Below are positions 21,615 through 32,946 of a DNA stretch of 64,000 bases, in pieces. The notes beneath the pieces were generated by a model. The model had not been told where the DNA came from and did not search any database. It saw only the letters and a program-made list of their open reading frames with translations. Position 1 is the stretch's first letter. Each line of letters opens with the position of its first letter. Source of the DNA: Dysidea avara (Eukaryota > Porifera > Demospongiae > Dictyoceratida > Dysideidae); contig NC_089284.1 in assembly GCF_963678975.1 (NCBI RefSeq), positions 2,632,001 to 2,696,000 on the forward strand, written 5' to 3'. The position numbers and the translations under genes were made by a program.

Positions 21615-24600
21615 CTACACAAAAGTAAACACATCAATAGGATTAAACTTAACAGAGAAACGCTTGCATACTTTGTGTGCTTCACTGGTAGCTGAGTCCA
21701 GCTGCTTCTTCAGGTCCCGTAATGTCTCCTCTAGGGCTACCTGGTTGTGCCACACATGTATCACTTTGCCTCCACTACTGCACAAGTGTTCGCTGTCAGG
21801 TGACCAGCACATGCTACTGATGGTAGCTATACAATGTGATGACATGAGAATTTGAAATGTAAACAAACATATGAATTACACTGTAAGGGTAGCATTTAGC
21901 TAGTACACATGTAGACCTTTTAACAGGACAAACTGTACACAATAGTCCCTAATACTGTAAGTTCAACTGAACCAAAGACTCTTACCTTCGTGACAGTCAA
22001 TCATTGTTTCTAGTAGGGCTCCTGTGGAACAGCCATACAAGTATATGCTCCTCTCTACTGCCACAGCAGTGGTACGGGCATCAGGTGAGAGAGCTATTTG
22101 GGACTCTCCCTTCACTGGTAAGTTCTGTGATAACAACAGCTTGGGTTCTTCTCCTCTTTGAAATTCAACTAGAAAATTATACGTCATCAATTTAGCCCAG
22201 TCCAGAATTCTAGTCCAGTAAATAAAAACTACCCATTAACATCATAAGATCACCTTTTTGAAAAGTCCTTGCAAAGTAAATGAAATTAATATCCCACAAT
22301 ATCCCAACAGAGTGACTGGTGAGAAGGTTAAAGGCCTGTATATGCAGGGAGTTAGAATCTTAAAATCAAAACCATATTGAACAAAGAAAAATCTCCTGAA
22401 CCAGTAAATGACAGTTTGTAAATAAAAGCTGATATTGATCTACATACATCTAATAAAACAGATGATGATTAACTTATACAAATTCATTCATAAAAGGGAC
22501 TGAAATTTAAGCTATGGTGTCCTTCACACCTAACGTACCATCAATGTTCCATAGTTTCCAACTGCCATCCTTAGATACTGTAGCAACCCTTTGACACACG
22601 AGACAGAAAAAAGGTTAGGATTAGTTTGAACCTGATCATCAATACCATTAAGTGGATGCACATATACATGCACGCACGCACGCACACACACATACCTGGT
22701 AGAATCTGCTGATAGGCTACAATGGTAAACACAATTTCGGTGGCCAGTCAAGCCCATTGCCTTGGTAACCTGATGATAATCCCCAGCCTTAGTGAACTGA
22801 ACATTCCACAATTTCACATCTGGTGTGAATCCTAATGGTAACAATACAGCATGTACATAAACAAGTGCAAGGAAAAATACCTCAATTGGGAACCACAGGC
22901 AAAAAGTAATCAGACAAGGAAGGTTACTTACACCTACAGATATGCTAGTGAACATTTAATCCCTAATTCAGTCATGGGTATAGACTGAAGCAGCGATTAA
23001 ATCTTCACTAGTATATCTGCAGGTGTAGGTGACCTCCCTTATTTTATTACCTTTTTTTGTGTGATCCCTAATTGAGAAAAAATTTCCTTGTATTTGTTTA
23101 CTTTATGTAATATAGTTATGACTGGTGAGCCTGTGCATACCACACCAACAAAAAGGACGATCTGAATGAGCACCCTACCTATCGATACTAAAATAGTGAA
23201 GTTGCCAATATGCTCTATTTTCAGCTATGTTCAGTCTGTTATACAGCATTACAAATGAAGAACAATACAAGAAGCACCTCTGCAATCAATCCAGTCACTA
23301 TGGAAATATGGATGATCCCCATTACAAATGCAGGGAAACCATCATGCGCACTTCTGCAAATCGACACCTCAAGCTGTCAGCTCAATGGGCACAAAGGAGA
23401 AGAAAGGCATGTCTATGACGTATGCATTCTACATACTGCGGTATGCCTAAAGGCACCTGATGGGCTGAAGCAACATTCAACAGTGAAAAACCAAGCCTGT
23501 AGCCTTAACCATTACTGAGTTGTGCTTGAAGGCATCAGTCAGTCAGTCAGTCAGTCAGTCAGTCAGTCAGCCAACCAGAAGAAAAATCCACCGAATAAAA
23601 TTTTTTAAAAGTTTGAAGTAACCTAATAATAAGAAGCGTTTTGGGTTGCACTGAAAATACTTTTGGGTTGACCAATACTGCCAAGGCACCATGAAGGTAT
23701 TGTGAGGCTGATTTTGGGATGATATTTTTGGCCAGAAATGACCAAACCTTGTGATCCCTATTATAGTATACTATCGTACTGTGTGATAATTCCATAAAGT
23801 GTAGGAGGAATATGCTGTTGTCAAAATTAAATGATTTGAGAAATCACTCCATACCTGTGCATACAACAAATCGGCTACAAGGTGACACAGTTGCAAAGTT
23901 GTTCGGATTCATGTGAGTCACAACACTAGCCAGAATATCTCCTGAAATGTAGACACATTATTATCAGTATTATTCCCTTTGTATAACAGCAGGAAACATG
24001 AATGTGACAGTTTTTTTAAATTTTATTTTTAACTTGAGTATAGTAATGGCATTGAGGGTGGACTCACTTAAACTATTCATTATAGAGTCACTTGTAAGTG
24101 AAAATTCAGAAGTACATACCTTTTTATATAGCATATGATTTAAATGAAAAAAGATACATGGTTTTCAATGTTCTTCTGACCGCCACCAGCTGTTGCAATA
24201 ACCAGTGTATTTCAAACACAAAACCTATACACAACAGTCTAGAAGACATCACATACATACCTTTCAAGTTCCATACTAGGAACTTTTCTTTACAACATGT
24301 CATAATGAATTTGCCAGTTGAAGCAATTCCAACCGCAATGACTGGAAAATTGTGTTGCTTCTAAACAACAGAAGTTAGCAATTACATAATACACTGTTCT
24401 ATCATACAGTATGGTAGTACCTTATAGTAGGAATCCCCCCAAAGTAATGCGCATAAAAACCATCATAGAAATATCTTATGCAACAAAAAGCACTTTTATG
24501 GAAGAGTTTTAATGTTACTAATTACAGATATAGTGTTAAAAACAATAAAACCCTTCAGTGCCAGAAATAAGAAATCATTATTGACTGGTCAAATGTCCTA

Positions 24601-27600
24601 GCAAGATTAAATTTGGTAGGCTGTTTTCAGATTTGGTTGGCCATCTTGTCTCCTGGGAACAGCAAGTGGTGTGTAGCTGATGTGCTTCTGAGGACAGCAT
24701 CACAGGATATACACCATGAGCAATCCTTCACAGGTCACCAGCACATGGAACACCTAGAAACAGTTCTAACTCCACCACATACATTTTAGGAGCCCATTTT
24801 CATATGGGCTCCTATTAAATTTGTTAATCAAAAATGTGTACATTAACTAACTTATTCTATGACTAGCTACCTTACAGCATGATGACTAAGATAAAGCACG
24901 TGAGCTACGAATATCTATCAGGTTAAAAGCCACAGCTTTGGTAATAGCCACACCTCATCTTTAGAAGAAATTTGCTCCAGTACATAGATTAAACGAACTA
25001 ACCACCACATAACAATGATTCGGCTACAGCAACAACCGCTACCATCCTTAACATTATCCATGTCGAGCCAGCTTACCCTTGGCCATGAGATATGATTATG
25101 ATGTGATTTATCGTCTGATATCGCTGGTTTCTACTGTTTTACTTCAAGATTAATTGCTCAGTATATCCCTGATGTCAGTAACGAAGGGGGCATCACTCCT
25201 GGCCAATGTGGCTCAACTGGATCCCGCCAAAAACTAGACACAAGTCGCTCTAATTCCTTTGCTCAGTAGACTCAAATATCCTCAAACATACATAGTCTAA
25301 ATGCTTCCATTCTTCTGAAGTCTCACAAAACAACTTAAGTTTAAATCCACCAATGTGTGCACCAAAATATTAGAACAAGTTTCCTGTTGTCTGTGATCAC
25401 GTGGTAACATCCTATGGGCCCCATCATCACTGGGACGTTGGGTAGCTGTGAGGTACGCTATCAGCTTGATGTGACATCTGTTATAGCTTGCTTGATTTTT
25501 AATTTGTGAGCTTTTACCAACTGTCTTGTTGCTTGTCGGACATTTGACCAAACAAGCATCCAAATAGTCAGTCAAAACGTGATTTTGCTTGGAAAATGGC
25601 CAATGGCTGACTGTTATTTCTGGCACTGACCCTTACAGAAGAGCAATTTAAAAAAAAACTAACAAAAAAAACACCCAAACCCAAATTTTAGTTTGCCTGT
25701 GTGCTTAACCACAGTTGCAAAGCTAGAGAGTAAATGATGCATTATATGATCACCATGTTACAACAGTGGCATGTATCTGGATATTCTACAGATAGTGACA
25801 TCATCACTTGTTATAAAATGTTATAATGAACATACTTGTTTTACTAGTATTCTACAAGATCGGCAGTAGTTATAGCAGCTACTAGTGATGCACCGATACC
25901 ACTTTTTCACTACCGATCCGATACCGATACATTTGAGGCCAGAAATGGCCGATACTGATCCGATACCGATACTTTGCCCCACAGGCATTTCTCACAAGAA
26001 ACAGCTAGTGATTTAGCTTACTAAACTCATTTGCTACTATCATTAACTGCAGTTTGCTGGTTTTGTGGCTATCAATTACGCGAAGATAATAGTTTATGGC
26101 TTCAATGAATCTTATTTCGTGGCTTACTTCAGTTTCCACTGTACTAATAATGCTACCAGCTGGCTTCTTTTAAGGAATTCATGGCTTATATCAGCTTTTG
26201 CTCAACTCTGTTCACACCGCTATCTTGATAAGTAATTAAATGACGTCATTCAAAGTATCGGTTGGTATCGGGCATTTATAGCTTTACCGATACAAGTCCG
26301 ATACCGCCAAAATAGGGCCGATACCAATACTAGTATTGGTATCGGTGCATCACTAGCAGCTACCACAAGATCTTGTTTGAGTACAACTGTTGTCACTCTA
26401 CTAGTATTTAATTTGTTGATTAAAAAATGAAGTAGGGATCTATGCAATAAAAAGTAGTGAAACAAGAGATGAATGATGGTATTACAGCATAGCTCAGTGG
26501 GAAAGTTCCTACTTTGACATTGAGAAAAATTATAGCTAATGTACCAAAGTAGGGATTTTCCCATCGAGCTATGCTGTAATACCATCATTCATCTCTTGTT
26601 TCACTATTTATTGCATAGATCCCTACTTCTTTTTTAAATCAACAATTTAAAAAAAAATACTAGTTTAGTTGTTTCTGTTGTAGCACAGCTAGTTACTGTG
26701 TAACTTGCGAGCTAGCATTTAAGTTCCTGTATTAAAGTACGTACTGTGCCAAAATTGGAAGCACATAGGCCTGTAGTAGCGTGCATAGCTTACTAGTGAT
26801 GCACCGATACCACATTTTCACTACCGATCCTATACCGATTACATTTTAGATGGAAATAGCCGATACCGATACTTTGCCACACTGAGCACAAAAAAAGCTA
26901 GTAATTCCAATAGTAGTTGATAGACTAGCTTACTAAACACATTAGCTAATTTCATAAACTGTAGTTTGCTTCCATCGAACACGAAGACAACAATCATTTA
27001 TGGCTTCAATGAATCTTATTTCGTGACTGCTCTAGCTAATAATGTTAATGGCTGGCTTCTTTAAAATAATTTATGGCCTTTTATGTCAGCTTTTGCTCAA
27101 CTGCATTTGACATGCTATGTATGTTGCCATGCAATTAGGTGACATCATACAAAGTATAAATTAGTATCGGACATTTATAGCTTTACCGATACCGTCAAAA
27201 TAAGACTGATACCGATACTAGTATCGGTATCGGTGCATCACTATAGCTTACCTTTGATTGTAATAGCAGTGGCGTTCAGACCTATGACCTGCCACAGTAT
27301 GATGGTTGATTTTGATTGATTTTTTGTTTAAACTCATGATGTTCGGCATAGCCATTCTTCCACGTTCTATTCACCCAGGTCGGAAGGTGTTCAAACGAAC
27401 AGGCCCTTTCAGTTGTCTGGAGCTTAGTCTCGACTAACAGGATGAAGTAATACAATTTCCACTCAAGTACTATCCAATCACTCGCTAATTTCACCATCTG
27501 GCACTGAGTGGCTGAGTCAGTGTGTTCAGAGGAACAAGCCGTTGAGCATCAGCCTGTCTATTAAGTAATAAATCTCTTTGTTGATTGCAGCCCAGACGTT

Positions 27601-30600
27601 GGCAAAAGTTGAAGTGACAACTCAGCAGCCTTAATGTTTCACATGCAACACGTGAAATTATAAGAAATTATAAGCGCCCTGCTCTTTCAGCAGCATAAGC
27701 GTTTTCTGAAATAATTTTGTGTCTACAGTAAAGTGTTGATATGGAAAATTAACACCTTGGTATGGTTTCGATGCTTGAAGAAGAAGACAACCAACCTGAT
27801 TGAAGATAAAAGGAAAGACAAGGAGCACAGGGTGTACTCTTGTCGGAACCCCAAAAGGCACATCCCACCGGTGAGTTTGTTGTTGTGGCGTAAAATGGTG
27901 ACCGTGCGCTGCTTTATTTGGGCTCTAGGCTTGTGACTGTGGTCAGTGAGTGAGACAAAATTTCAAGTTTTGGAGATTTTAATATCCAGTCACTGGTAAG
28001 TGTTTTCTTGTTTTTAATGCAGTATTTCATGTTAGATGGACTAATATTATTCCGTAAAGGTAATTTTTGTGATGTAAGATGTCTCTAGGATGATTTTAAA
28101 GGTGGAATTTTAGGCAACACGCGTCATTTTCGGGGGAATCCCTACTTAAACAGTACTACTGTATTGTTTGATAACTCTTCCACTACAACTACTTCAGCAA
28201 CATTCGCAACTGTGCATTGGTTATGGGCATGGTCACTGCTATCCAGGCAACTATCAGCTTCAGGTCTCAAGTGGCAAAAATAATTCATTTCATGATGAAT
28301 CTTGAATTATGATAAATTGTTCTGAATATATCCTGATACAGTGGACCCTCAGTTATCCAAACCCCTTTGTTCTCAGGCAATGATGAAAGTGTTCAAATAA
28401 GTGGATTGTTCAGATAACTGAAACCCATACATTATTATATGCAGAGCTCTGTTGAAATACTCTAATAGAACATGCACCTATACTCAAAATACTCTAATAG
28501 AACAGTCATTTCAGGGTACGGATAACTGGGCATTTTACGACTGTGGTTTGCTAGCTAGCAGACCAAAATTTGAGCTTCGGTAATTTTAAAAAGAATTCTA
28601 TATCTTGTTTAATGCTGTATTTGATGTTGGATAAACATTATTCCATACAGATGATTTTTTTGCATAAGATGTCTATAGGGTGATGTGTAGAGGTGGTATT
28701 TTAGGAAGCACGCATCACTTTAGGGCCAAACAGTACTACTGTTTGATAAAAGGAAAGGCAAGGTACAGAGCGGCCAGACACTGGTTGGAACCCCATGAGG
28801 AATAATATCAATCACGTCTCTTACTGGTAGCACGATGAAAAGAAGGCATGGAAATACCACGTCACTTGAAAATACCATGTAGGCTAGTCGTCTGAGGCCT
28901 ACTTGAGATACTCTAATAAAGCAGTCACTCAACAGCAACATTCTAATAGAACTGTCAGAAGTGTAGCTATGACAAAACAAACTAGTGTGTTTAAAAATGA
29001 AGTAGGAATCCAAGCAATAAAACACTATTGAAACAAGATATATGAATGATGCTGTGGGAAAATCCCTACTTTGGCATTGAGCAAAATAATTGTTACAAGC
29101 CAATGTAGGGATTTTCCCATGGGCTACGTTGCCTGGACCCTACTTCATTTCTAAATTAATAAGTTATAAATACACTATTTATACTACAATGTCTACACAT
29201 GCAGACAGTTTTAGAGACATCTATTATACCGGTGGAAATTCTGAAGTAAGTTGACCCAAAATTTTTCCATCTTCCTTCTTGGTCAGTTTGTATATGTTCA
29301 CAGTCTGGTTGCTCTCCTGGGTGAGTATGAATGCCTTCCCATCAGGACTCATACAACAGTGTGTGCCATGGTCCAACTCCACTTTGACATTCACAAACCT
29401 GTAACAACATATAATTATATATCCACACAGAGAAACTAGAATATACATTTTGCACTCTATAAACAGTTGTATCAAATCAAGTCCAAACGCACGTAGACTG
29501 GGCTGTCAGCAATGCTGGTTATTAAACGTAACTAGCTAAATGAAAACCCATTTTCTACTTTGCTAAAAGAAATATATTTGGCCAAAAATACATGTGCATC
29601 AAAAATAATGCATGTTTTAATTGCTTCTGTACAAGTGAAACAAGGCTAAATCAGTAAGACCTATATACCATTGGATTCGACAGTAAGAATGTCTCATGTC
29701 ATATCCATACAGTAAAAATGTACATGTACACTGTATGTAAGTAATGTTTGCCATCATTATTTCTATATCAAAATGGCCTTTATCTTTGTGTACAGGAGAA
29801 ATATAGGAAAAACACTATATCTTGATGGAATTGCCTGAACAACAGATTAAGCCAAGTCCCTTCTTTGTAGCCTGCTCTAGTTGTGAGACATTACTGTCAA
29901 TTAATCAAGTGCCTGTAAATGGCTGTACTCAATATATTGTATAGTTGCCGTAAAACCACAAGTTTTCACGGTTATGTGATCTTAGCATTTTCAATTTCAC
30001 AGATTATCTGAAGGTGACTAAATTTAGTGATTTTTGTTTTTTGCTAAATTTAGTACAGGTTAAACCTACAAAATTTATGCTTAATTCATTACATCAACTC
30101 ACAAATTCATAAAATTGCTAAATTTTGTATGCGCTAATTTTGCCAATATACAAAATTGCTAAACTTAGTGTATCGCTAAATTTAGTCACCTTAAGGTACT
30201 GTTGCTTGATTCGAAGATTTTTGTCTTGAATCACACAGCTACTTAAGGGTCTGTACTTCAAGCGTCGTACAGATTACTAAAGCGCATTGGAACCAAGTAG
30301 CACAGTAGCGGCAATCTCTTTGCGAGGCATAGTCTAGTCTTCCAGCTTCTTTAGTGAGCCACACCCACTTTAATATCGGGAATGTATGATACTGCTTGTA
30401 GGCATATGTGGAGTCCACATATGCCTACAAACAGTATCACACATCACTAATTTATCATGCAGTTGAAGTTTGTAGGACACACATAAAATTTCACAGTAAT
30501 GTTACTAAATGCAAAAAAAAACATGAAAATTACGTACCACGAAAATTTCCGGATATACGGTAGATGTTTGGCTAGTCAGTAGCGTGCAAGTGTCCCCATC

Positions 30601-32832
30601 TTACATGACTTTCTGCTGTGCATTTAAAATCCACCTGAACTTTGAAATATGTACGCTATTTGAAAGTTAACAACTTTTCAGAATTCAAATTTCATCTCTT
30701 CTGCAAAGTTTTCTGCTTTGAAAACAACCCGCAATACAGTATGCATAGAAATGTCACTCGCCAGATTTATGGAGGTCAACAACTCATGCAGGTATATCTT
30801 GAAGTTTATTGCAAGCTGTGAGGCACATACAGTGATACAGCCTGTATTCATAATTGACGAAGTAAATTTTGTACATTAACAGCATCATCATTCAACTAGA
30901 CATGTAGTGCAGTAAAACATAGCCCTGTGGGAAAATCCCTACTGTGGTATTGAACAAAATAATTATTATGACATGCCAATGTAGGGATTTTCCCACAGGC
31001 TAGGGCTATATTGTAATACCATCTTTTCATATATAGCTTTTAGCACTTAAATCCATAATTTTTTTTTTTTTTTAAATAAATTACACTACACTACTATTGT
31101 TAACCTAAGCTAAGAGTTCTGGAATACACTAACAGCTGGGCCAACTCATGTTGCCAGACCAATACATGACAGGTGCCTATCAATATTCTGATTATTAGTG
31201 CCAACTATGGTGGTGACATCAGACTCATTACCAGTTCTAATGGAATGTAGTCATATGGGAAACTGCAGCAGCTGTTTCCAAAAATAACAGATAGCGTATA
31301 GCCCAAATATTTTGAGGGAGAAAATTTTCAGATTTCAAGGTTTGAGGGTTAACAGAAAAATTTTTATCCCTAAAATGTTTAGACCTCCATATAGTCTAAT
31401 ACGATTATTTGCAAATTCATGAAAAATTTAGGTAACATTGCTCAACCTACATTCATTACTCACCGTCATTGTCTCTTAGCAATAGTAGCTCTTCGCCGCC
31501 AAACTGCCACGAATACATACTTAATGGACTTTATCCACAATGACGTCACGAGCACAAGATGGCCGCGTTATTTGGGGTACTAATGTACAGACGCCTATGG
31601 AGAAATTCTTTTGATCGATCATATTTCAGCCAGGCAAGAAGATATCGAGCTCTAAGCAACAGGTACAGTTACAAGACAATACAATAAACGATTTGTATTG
31701 CATTCAGGAAAATTTGTTATTTTATACCCATACCTGTTGGCTACTGGTCGGTATCTTGCTTCACGAGTGAAAAATGACTGATTAGAACAATTTCTTTATA
31801 TGCGCCTGTACACTAGTACCCCAAATAATGCGGCCATCTTGTTGTGCATGACGTCATTGTGGATAAAGTCCATAGCTTGTGCACCGTACACTGTGCTATC
31901 ATCACCATAGCAGAACATTGACAACTGTCTTGCACAATGGTCTGGCAATGCAAGGCTAGACCAACCCGTACCAGTCCACCTTGTCGTGCTGGCTTGGTGC
32001 AGCTTATTTGATTCACACTGTAACTGGGCTAGGTGAGTGGGCCAAGTGACCAGTTTAGATGACTGATACAATACACATTCTCTTATGCATTTCTTGGAAC
32101 ACGCATAGAACACTTATTACAACTACATATTAGTGGTAGAGCATTATTAAGGCAGGTAAACTTATACTCCCCTAACTGTTGCTAGAGGTACCGTCATGTA
32201 GTATAGTACTGACTTACTTGACTGCTTTATCATTGAAAGTTTTCGGTAACCATAAACGCACACTGCGGTCTACAGTAGTGACACACATTACAATAAGTAA
32301 TGCACAGTACCAACTATGAAGGTTGTAATTAGCTAGGTTTTCACAAATCATGATCATTCTTACTTGGGTTTGTTGTTTGCAAAGTAAAGCATTGTATTTT
32401 AACCTATGCTCAAAATTTAAACCCATAGGTCTAAAAAACAAAACACGTGCACCACAGGGAGCTCCCAGACTAATACGTGATGCAAATACCTTCTGAACAT
32501 GATAAAAGGTATTTCCCTCTTGGATCAAAGTCAAGATCAAAGATCTGCCCTGTGTGCCCCTTCAGGTTTGCAGCCAACAATGCATGAGAGTAGGAGGGTT
32601 TTCTGCCAAACTGTTTTGCAACTTTCTTCGGTTTTTTCTCCTGTTCCACACTCTTCTCCTCTGGTGGTTCATCTTCCTCGTTTGTCTTGTCAGGCTCTGG
32701 TGATGGCGAGGAGGCCTTGACATGTCCAGCACCCCCCACGACACACCATACTACGCCTACAAACACCACACACCCGCTAATCACTGATATCACTATTGGC
32801 AACAAGTACTCCTCAGCCAGTAACGACTCCAT
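21615..32832 (-). CDS. TBL2: Transducin beta-like protein 2 (ER-anchored WD40 protein)
   Basis: Nine exons with GT-AG borders join in frame to 443 residues (human TBL2 is about 447): 32832-32490, 32269-32218, 29398-29230, 24360-24261, 23941-23855, 22831-22696, 22588-22539, 22168-21986, 21826-21615. The N-terminus is a membrane anchor (about residues 10-32, PIVISVISGCVVFVGVVW) followed by a charged acidic/Lys linker. WD40 repeats follow: LKGHTGQIFDLDF, RSVRLWLP, HCCMSPDGKAF, VIAVGIASTGKFIM, NFATVSPCSRFVV, GFTPDVKLWNVQF, LTGHRNCVYHCSLS, VSKDGSWKLWN, IALSPDARTTAV and SMCWSPDSEHL. These match TBL2 in order, including the signature GFTPDVK. A short C-terminal coiled coil (EETLRDLKKQLDSA) matches as well. 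In vertebrates TBL2 sits in the ER membrane and binds PERK under stress. Introns 2 and 3 (about 2.8 and 4.9 kb) are packed with MITEs. The gene is divergent from the rabaptin gene. Confidence 0.93.
22856..23800 (+). repeat. Dispersed repeat family R, copy D, with terminal hairpin type I (TBL2 intron 5)
   Basis: Full-looking member. A palindrome at about 22856-23100 has arms containing AAACAAGTGCAAGGAAAAAT, TCACCTACACCTGCAGATA (in reverse at one side) and ACTAGTGAA. Then comes the body from ATGACTGGTGAGCCTGTG through TATTCAGTC-like text, a (CAGT)n run at 23535-23570, and an end with ACTATCGTACTGTGTGATAA. It lies in the intron between TBL2 exons 5 and 6, its hairpin starting only about 25 bases from exon 6. 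Confidence 0.65.
24400..24548 (-). repeat. Dispersed repeat family T, tail fragment (TBL2 intron 3 side)
   Basis: Carries the palindromic end (ACAGTATGGTAGTACCTTA) followed by GTAGGAATCCCCCC and GAAATATCTTATGCAACAAA, the reverse of the end of the copies at 18270 and 28175. The coding-like part is missing. Confidence 0.5.
24556..25628. mobile_element. DNA transposon remnant with CAGTGCCAGAAATA ends (TBL2 intron 3)
   Basis: The left end CAGTGCCAGAAATAAGAAAT and the right end (ATTTCTGGCACTG) are inverted copies. ACCCTT flanks both sides (24550-24555 and 25629-25634), which could be a 6-bp target duplication. The element is 1073 bp, has no transposase frame, and holds a 28-bp perfect hairpin at about 24787-24814 (AGGAGCCCATTTTCATATGG). 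Superfamily unassigned. Confidence 0.5.
25883..26355. mobile_element. hAT MITE, TAGTGATGCACCGATACC ends, copy 1
   Basis: 473 bp. The ends TAGTGATGCACCGATACC and GGTATCGGTGCATCACTA are exact inverted copies, and GCAGCTAC is duplicated on both sides (25875-25882 and 26356-26363). An 8-bp duplication with TAG-type ends is the hAT signature. There is no transposase. It lies in TBL2 intron 3. Confidence 0.9.
26411..26649. repeat. Hairpin element type II, nearly perfect copy (TBL2 intron 3)
   Basis: A palindrome of about 239 bp. The arms carry GAAGTAGGGATCTATGC, AATAAAAAGTAGTGAAACAA, GAGATGAATGATGGTATTAC and AGCATAGCTCAGTGGGAAA. The loop lies near 26520-26540. It is almost the same as 17222-17468 except for the stretch next to the shared outer arm. 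Confidence 0.75.
26794..27243. mobile_element. hAT MITE, TAGTGATGCACCGATACC ends, copy 2
   Basis: 450 bp, same family as 25883-26355 (GATTCATT-free interior but shared TATGGCTTCAATGAATCTTA). The target duplication is TAGCTTAC (26786-26793 and 27244-27251). It lies in the same TBL2 intron less than 500 bp from copy 1, as a separate insertion, since the duplications differ. Confidence 0.9.
27690..28175 (+). repeat. Dispersed repeat family T, copy 3 (TBL2 intron 3)
   Basis: Plus-strand copy with the conserved frame (NTLVWFRCLKKKTTNLIE, EDKRKDKEHRVYSCRNP, KRHIPPVSLLLWRKMV). It ends in GGGGGAATCCCTACTTAAAC and a CAGTACTACTGTATTG palindrome. It is antisense to TBL2. Confidence 0.6.
28337..28520. 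mobile_element. pogo/Tigger-like MITE, partial (TBL2 intron 3)
   Basis: The left end ACAGTGGACCCTCAGTTATC with the repeated 'cc-aaaccccttt' start is the pogo/Tigger terminal type, seen whole at 38336-38620. The interior has two ACTCTAATAGAACA copies. The right end is degenerate (GGGTACGGATAACTGGGCA). Confidence 0.55.
28545..28760 (+). repeat. Dispersed repeat family T, tail fragment
   Basis: Shows TTTAAAAAGAATTCTATATC, GATGTTGGATAAACATTATTCC, and an end near AACAGTACTACTGTTTGATA, as in the 3' part of the copies at 17780 and 27690. The frame-bearing part is missing, apart from short remnants just after 28740. Confidence 0.45.
28991..29160. repeat. Hairpin element type II, shortened copy
   Basis: The arms carry AAAATGAAGTAGGAATCCAA, AATAAAACACTATTGAAAC and GTGGGAAAATCCCTACTTTG. 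The right arm is shortened (CCCTACTTCATTTCTAAAT). It lies about 70 bases from TBL2 exon 3. Confidence 0.55.
29945..30560. repeat. AT-rich inverted-repeat element with GGATATACGGTA end (TBL2 intron 2)
   Basis: The left side has GTTGCCGTAAAACCACAAGT and the right side ends GAAAATTTCCGGATATACGG. The interior repeats CTAAATTTAGT-like phrases several times (30015-30190). It is probably a decayed TA-inserting MITE holding the hairpin at 30387-30439. The borders are approximate. Confidence 0.4.
30387..30439. repeat. Near-perfect 26-bp-arm hairpin
   Basis: The left arm TGATACTGCTTGTAGGCATA (continuing TGTGGA) pairs with the right arm to 30439, with one mismatch and a single central base at 30413. 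There is almost no loop. It is too perfect for chance in AT-rich DNA. Confidence 0.7.
30875..31080. repeat. Hairpin element type II, diverged copy (TBL2 intron 2)
   Basis: Contains GCCCTGTGGGAAAATCCCTA, then ATGTAGGGATTTTCCCACAG and ATTGTAATACCATC, the inner arms of type II. The outer arms are lost or changed, and a long T run follows at about 31058-31071. Confidence 0.5.
31290..31450. repeat. Repeat of the TAGCCTAAATA family, degenerate copy
   Basis: GCGTATAGCCCAAATATTTT and TTTAGACCTCCATATAG, with GGTAACATTGCTCAACCTAC, match parts of 8592-8790 and 19978-20131. Confidence 0.45.
31524..31873. mobile_element. Element with long terminal inverted repeats (TBL2 intron 2)
   Basis: The left arm starts ATGGACTTTATCCACAATGA and runs about 85 bases through AAGATGGCCGCGTTATTTGG and CTAATGTACAGACGCC. 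The right arm is its reverse complement to 31873, with few mismatches (31800-31873). It is 350 bp with no transposase. The high arm identity suggests a fairly recent insertion. Confidence 0.7.
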
Positions 32833-32946
32833 AGCTAATTTTATTGTATCGCTTCCTTTTGTCTTCTATATTGCACGTGTTTTACTTATCCTTCTAAATA
32901 ATGCCCATATTGTGGGTCACGTGTTTTATAAAATGTAAACATACCG
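32833..32946. promoter_or_regulatory. Shared divergent promoter of TBL2 and rabaptin
   Basis: Only 114 bases separate the two opposed ATGs. Two CACGTG boxes (32874-32879 and 32918-32923) are each followed by TTTTA. The second is within GTCACGTG, the core bound by bHLH-zip factors of the MITF/TFEB/USF type. TTATAAAA at about 32925 could act as a TATA-like element. Shared control of the two genes is inference. Confidence 0.6.

Noticed and set aside
23535-23575. (CAGT)n tract considered as a regulatory array
   Set aside because: It is part of the repeat family R body and recurs with variable unit number in other copies.
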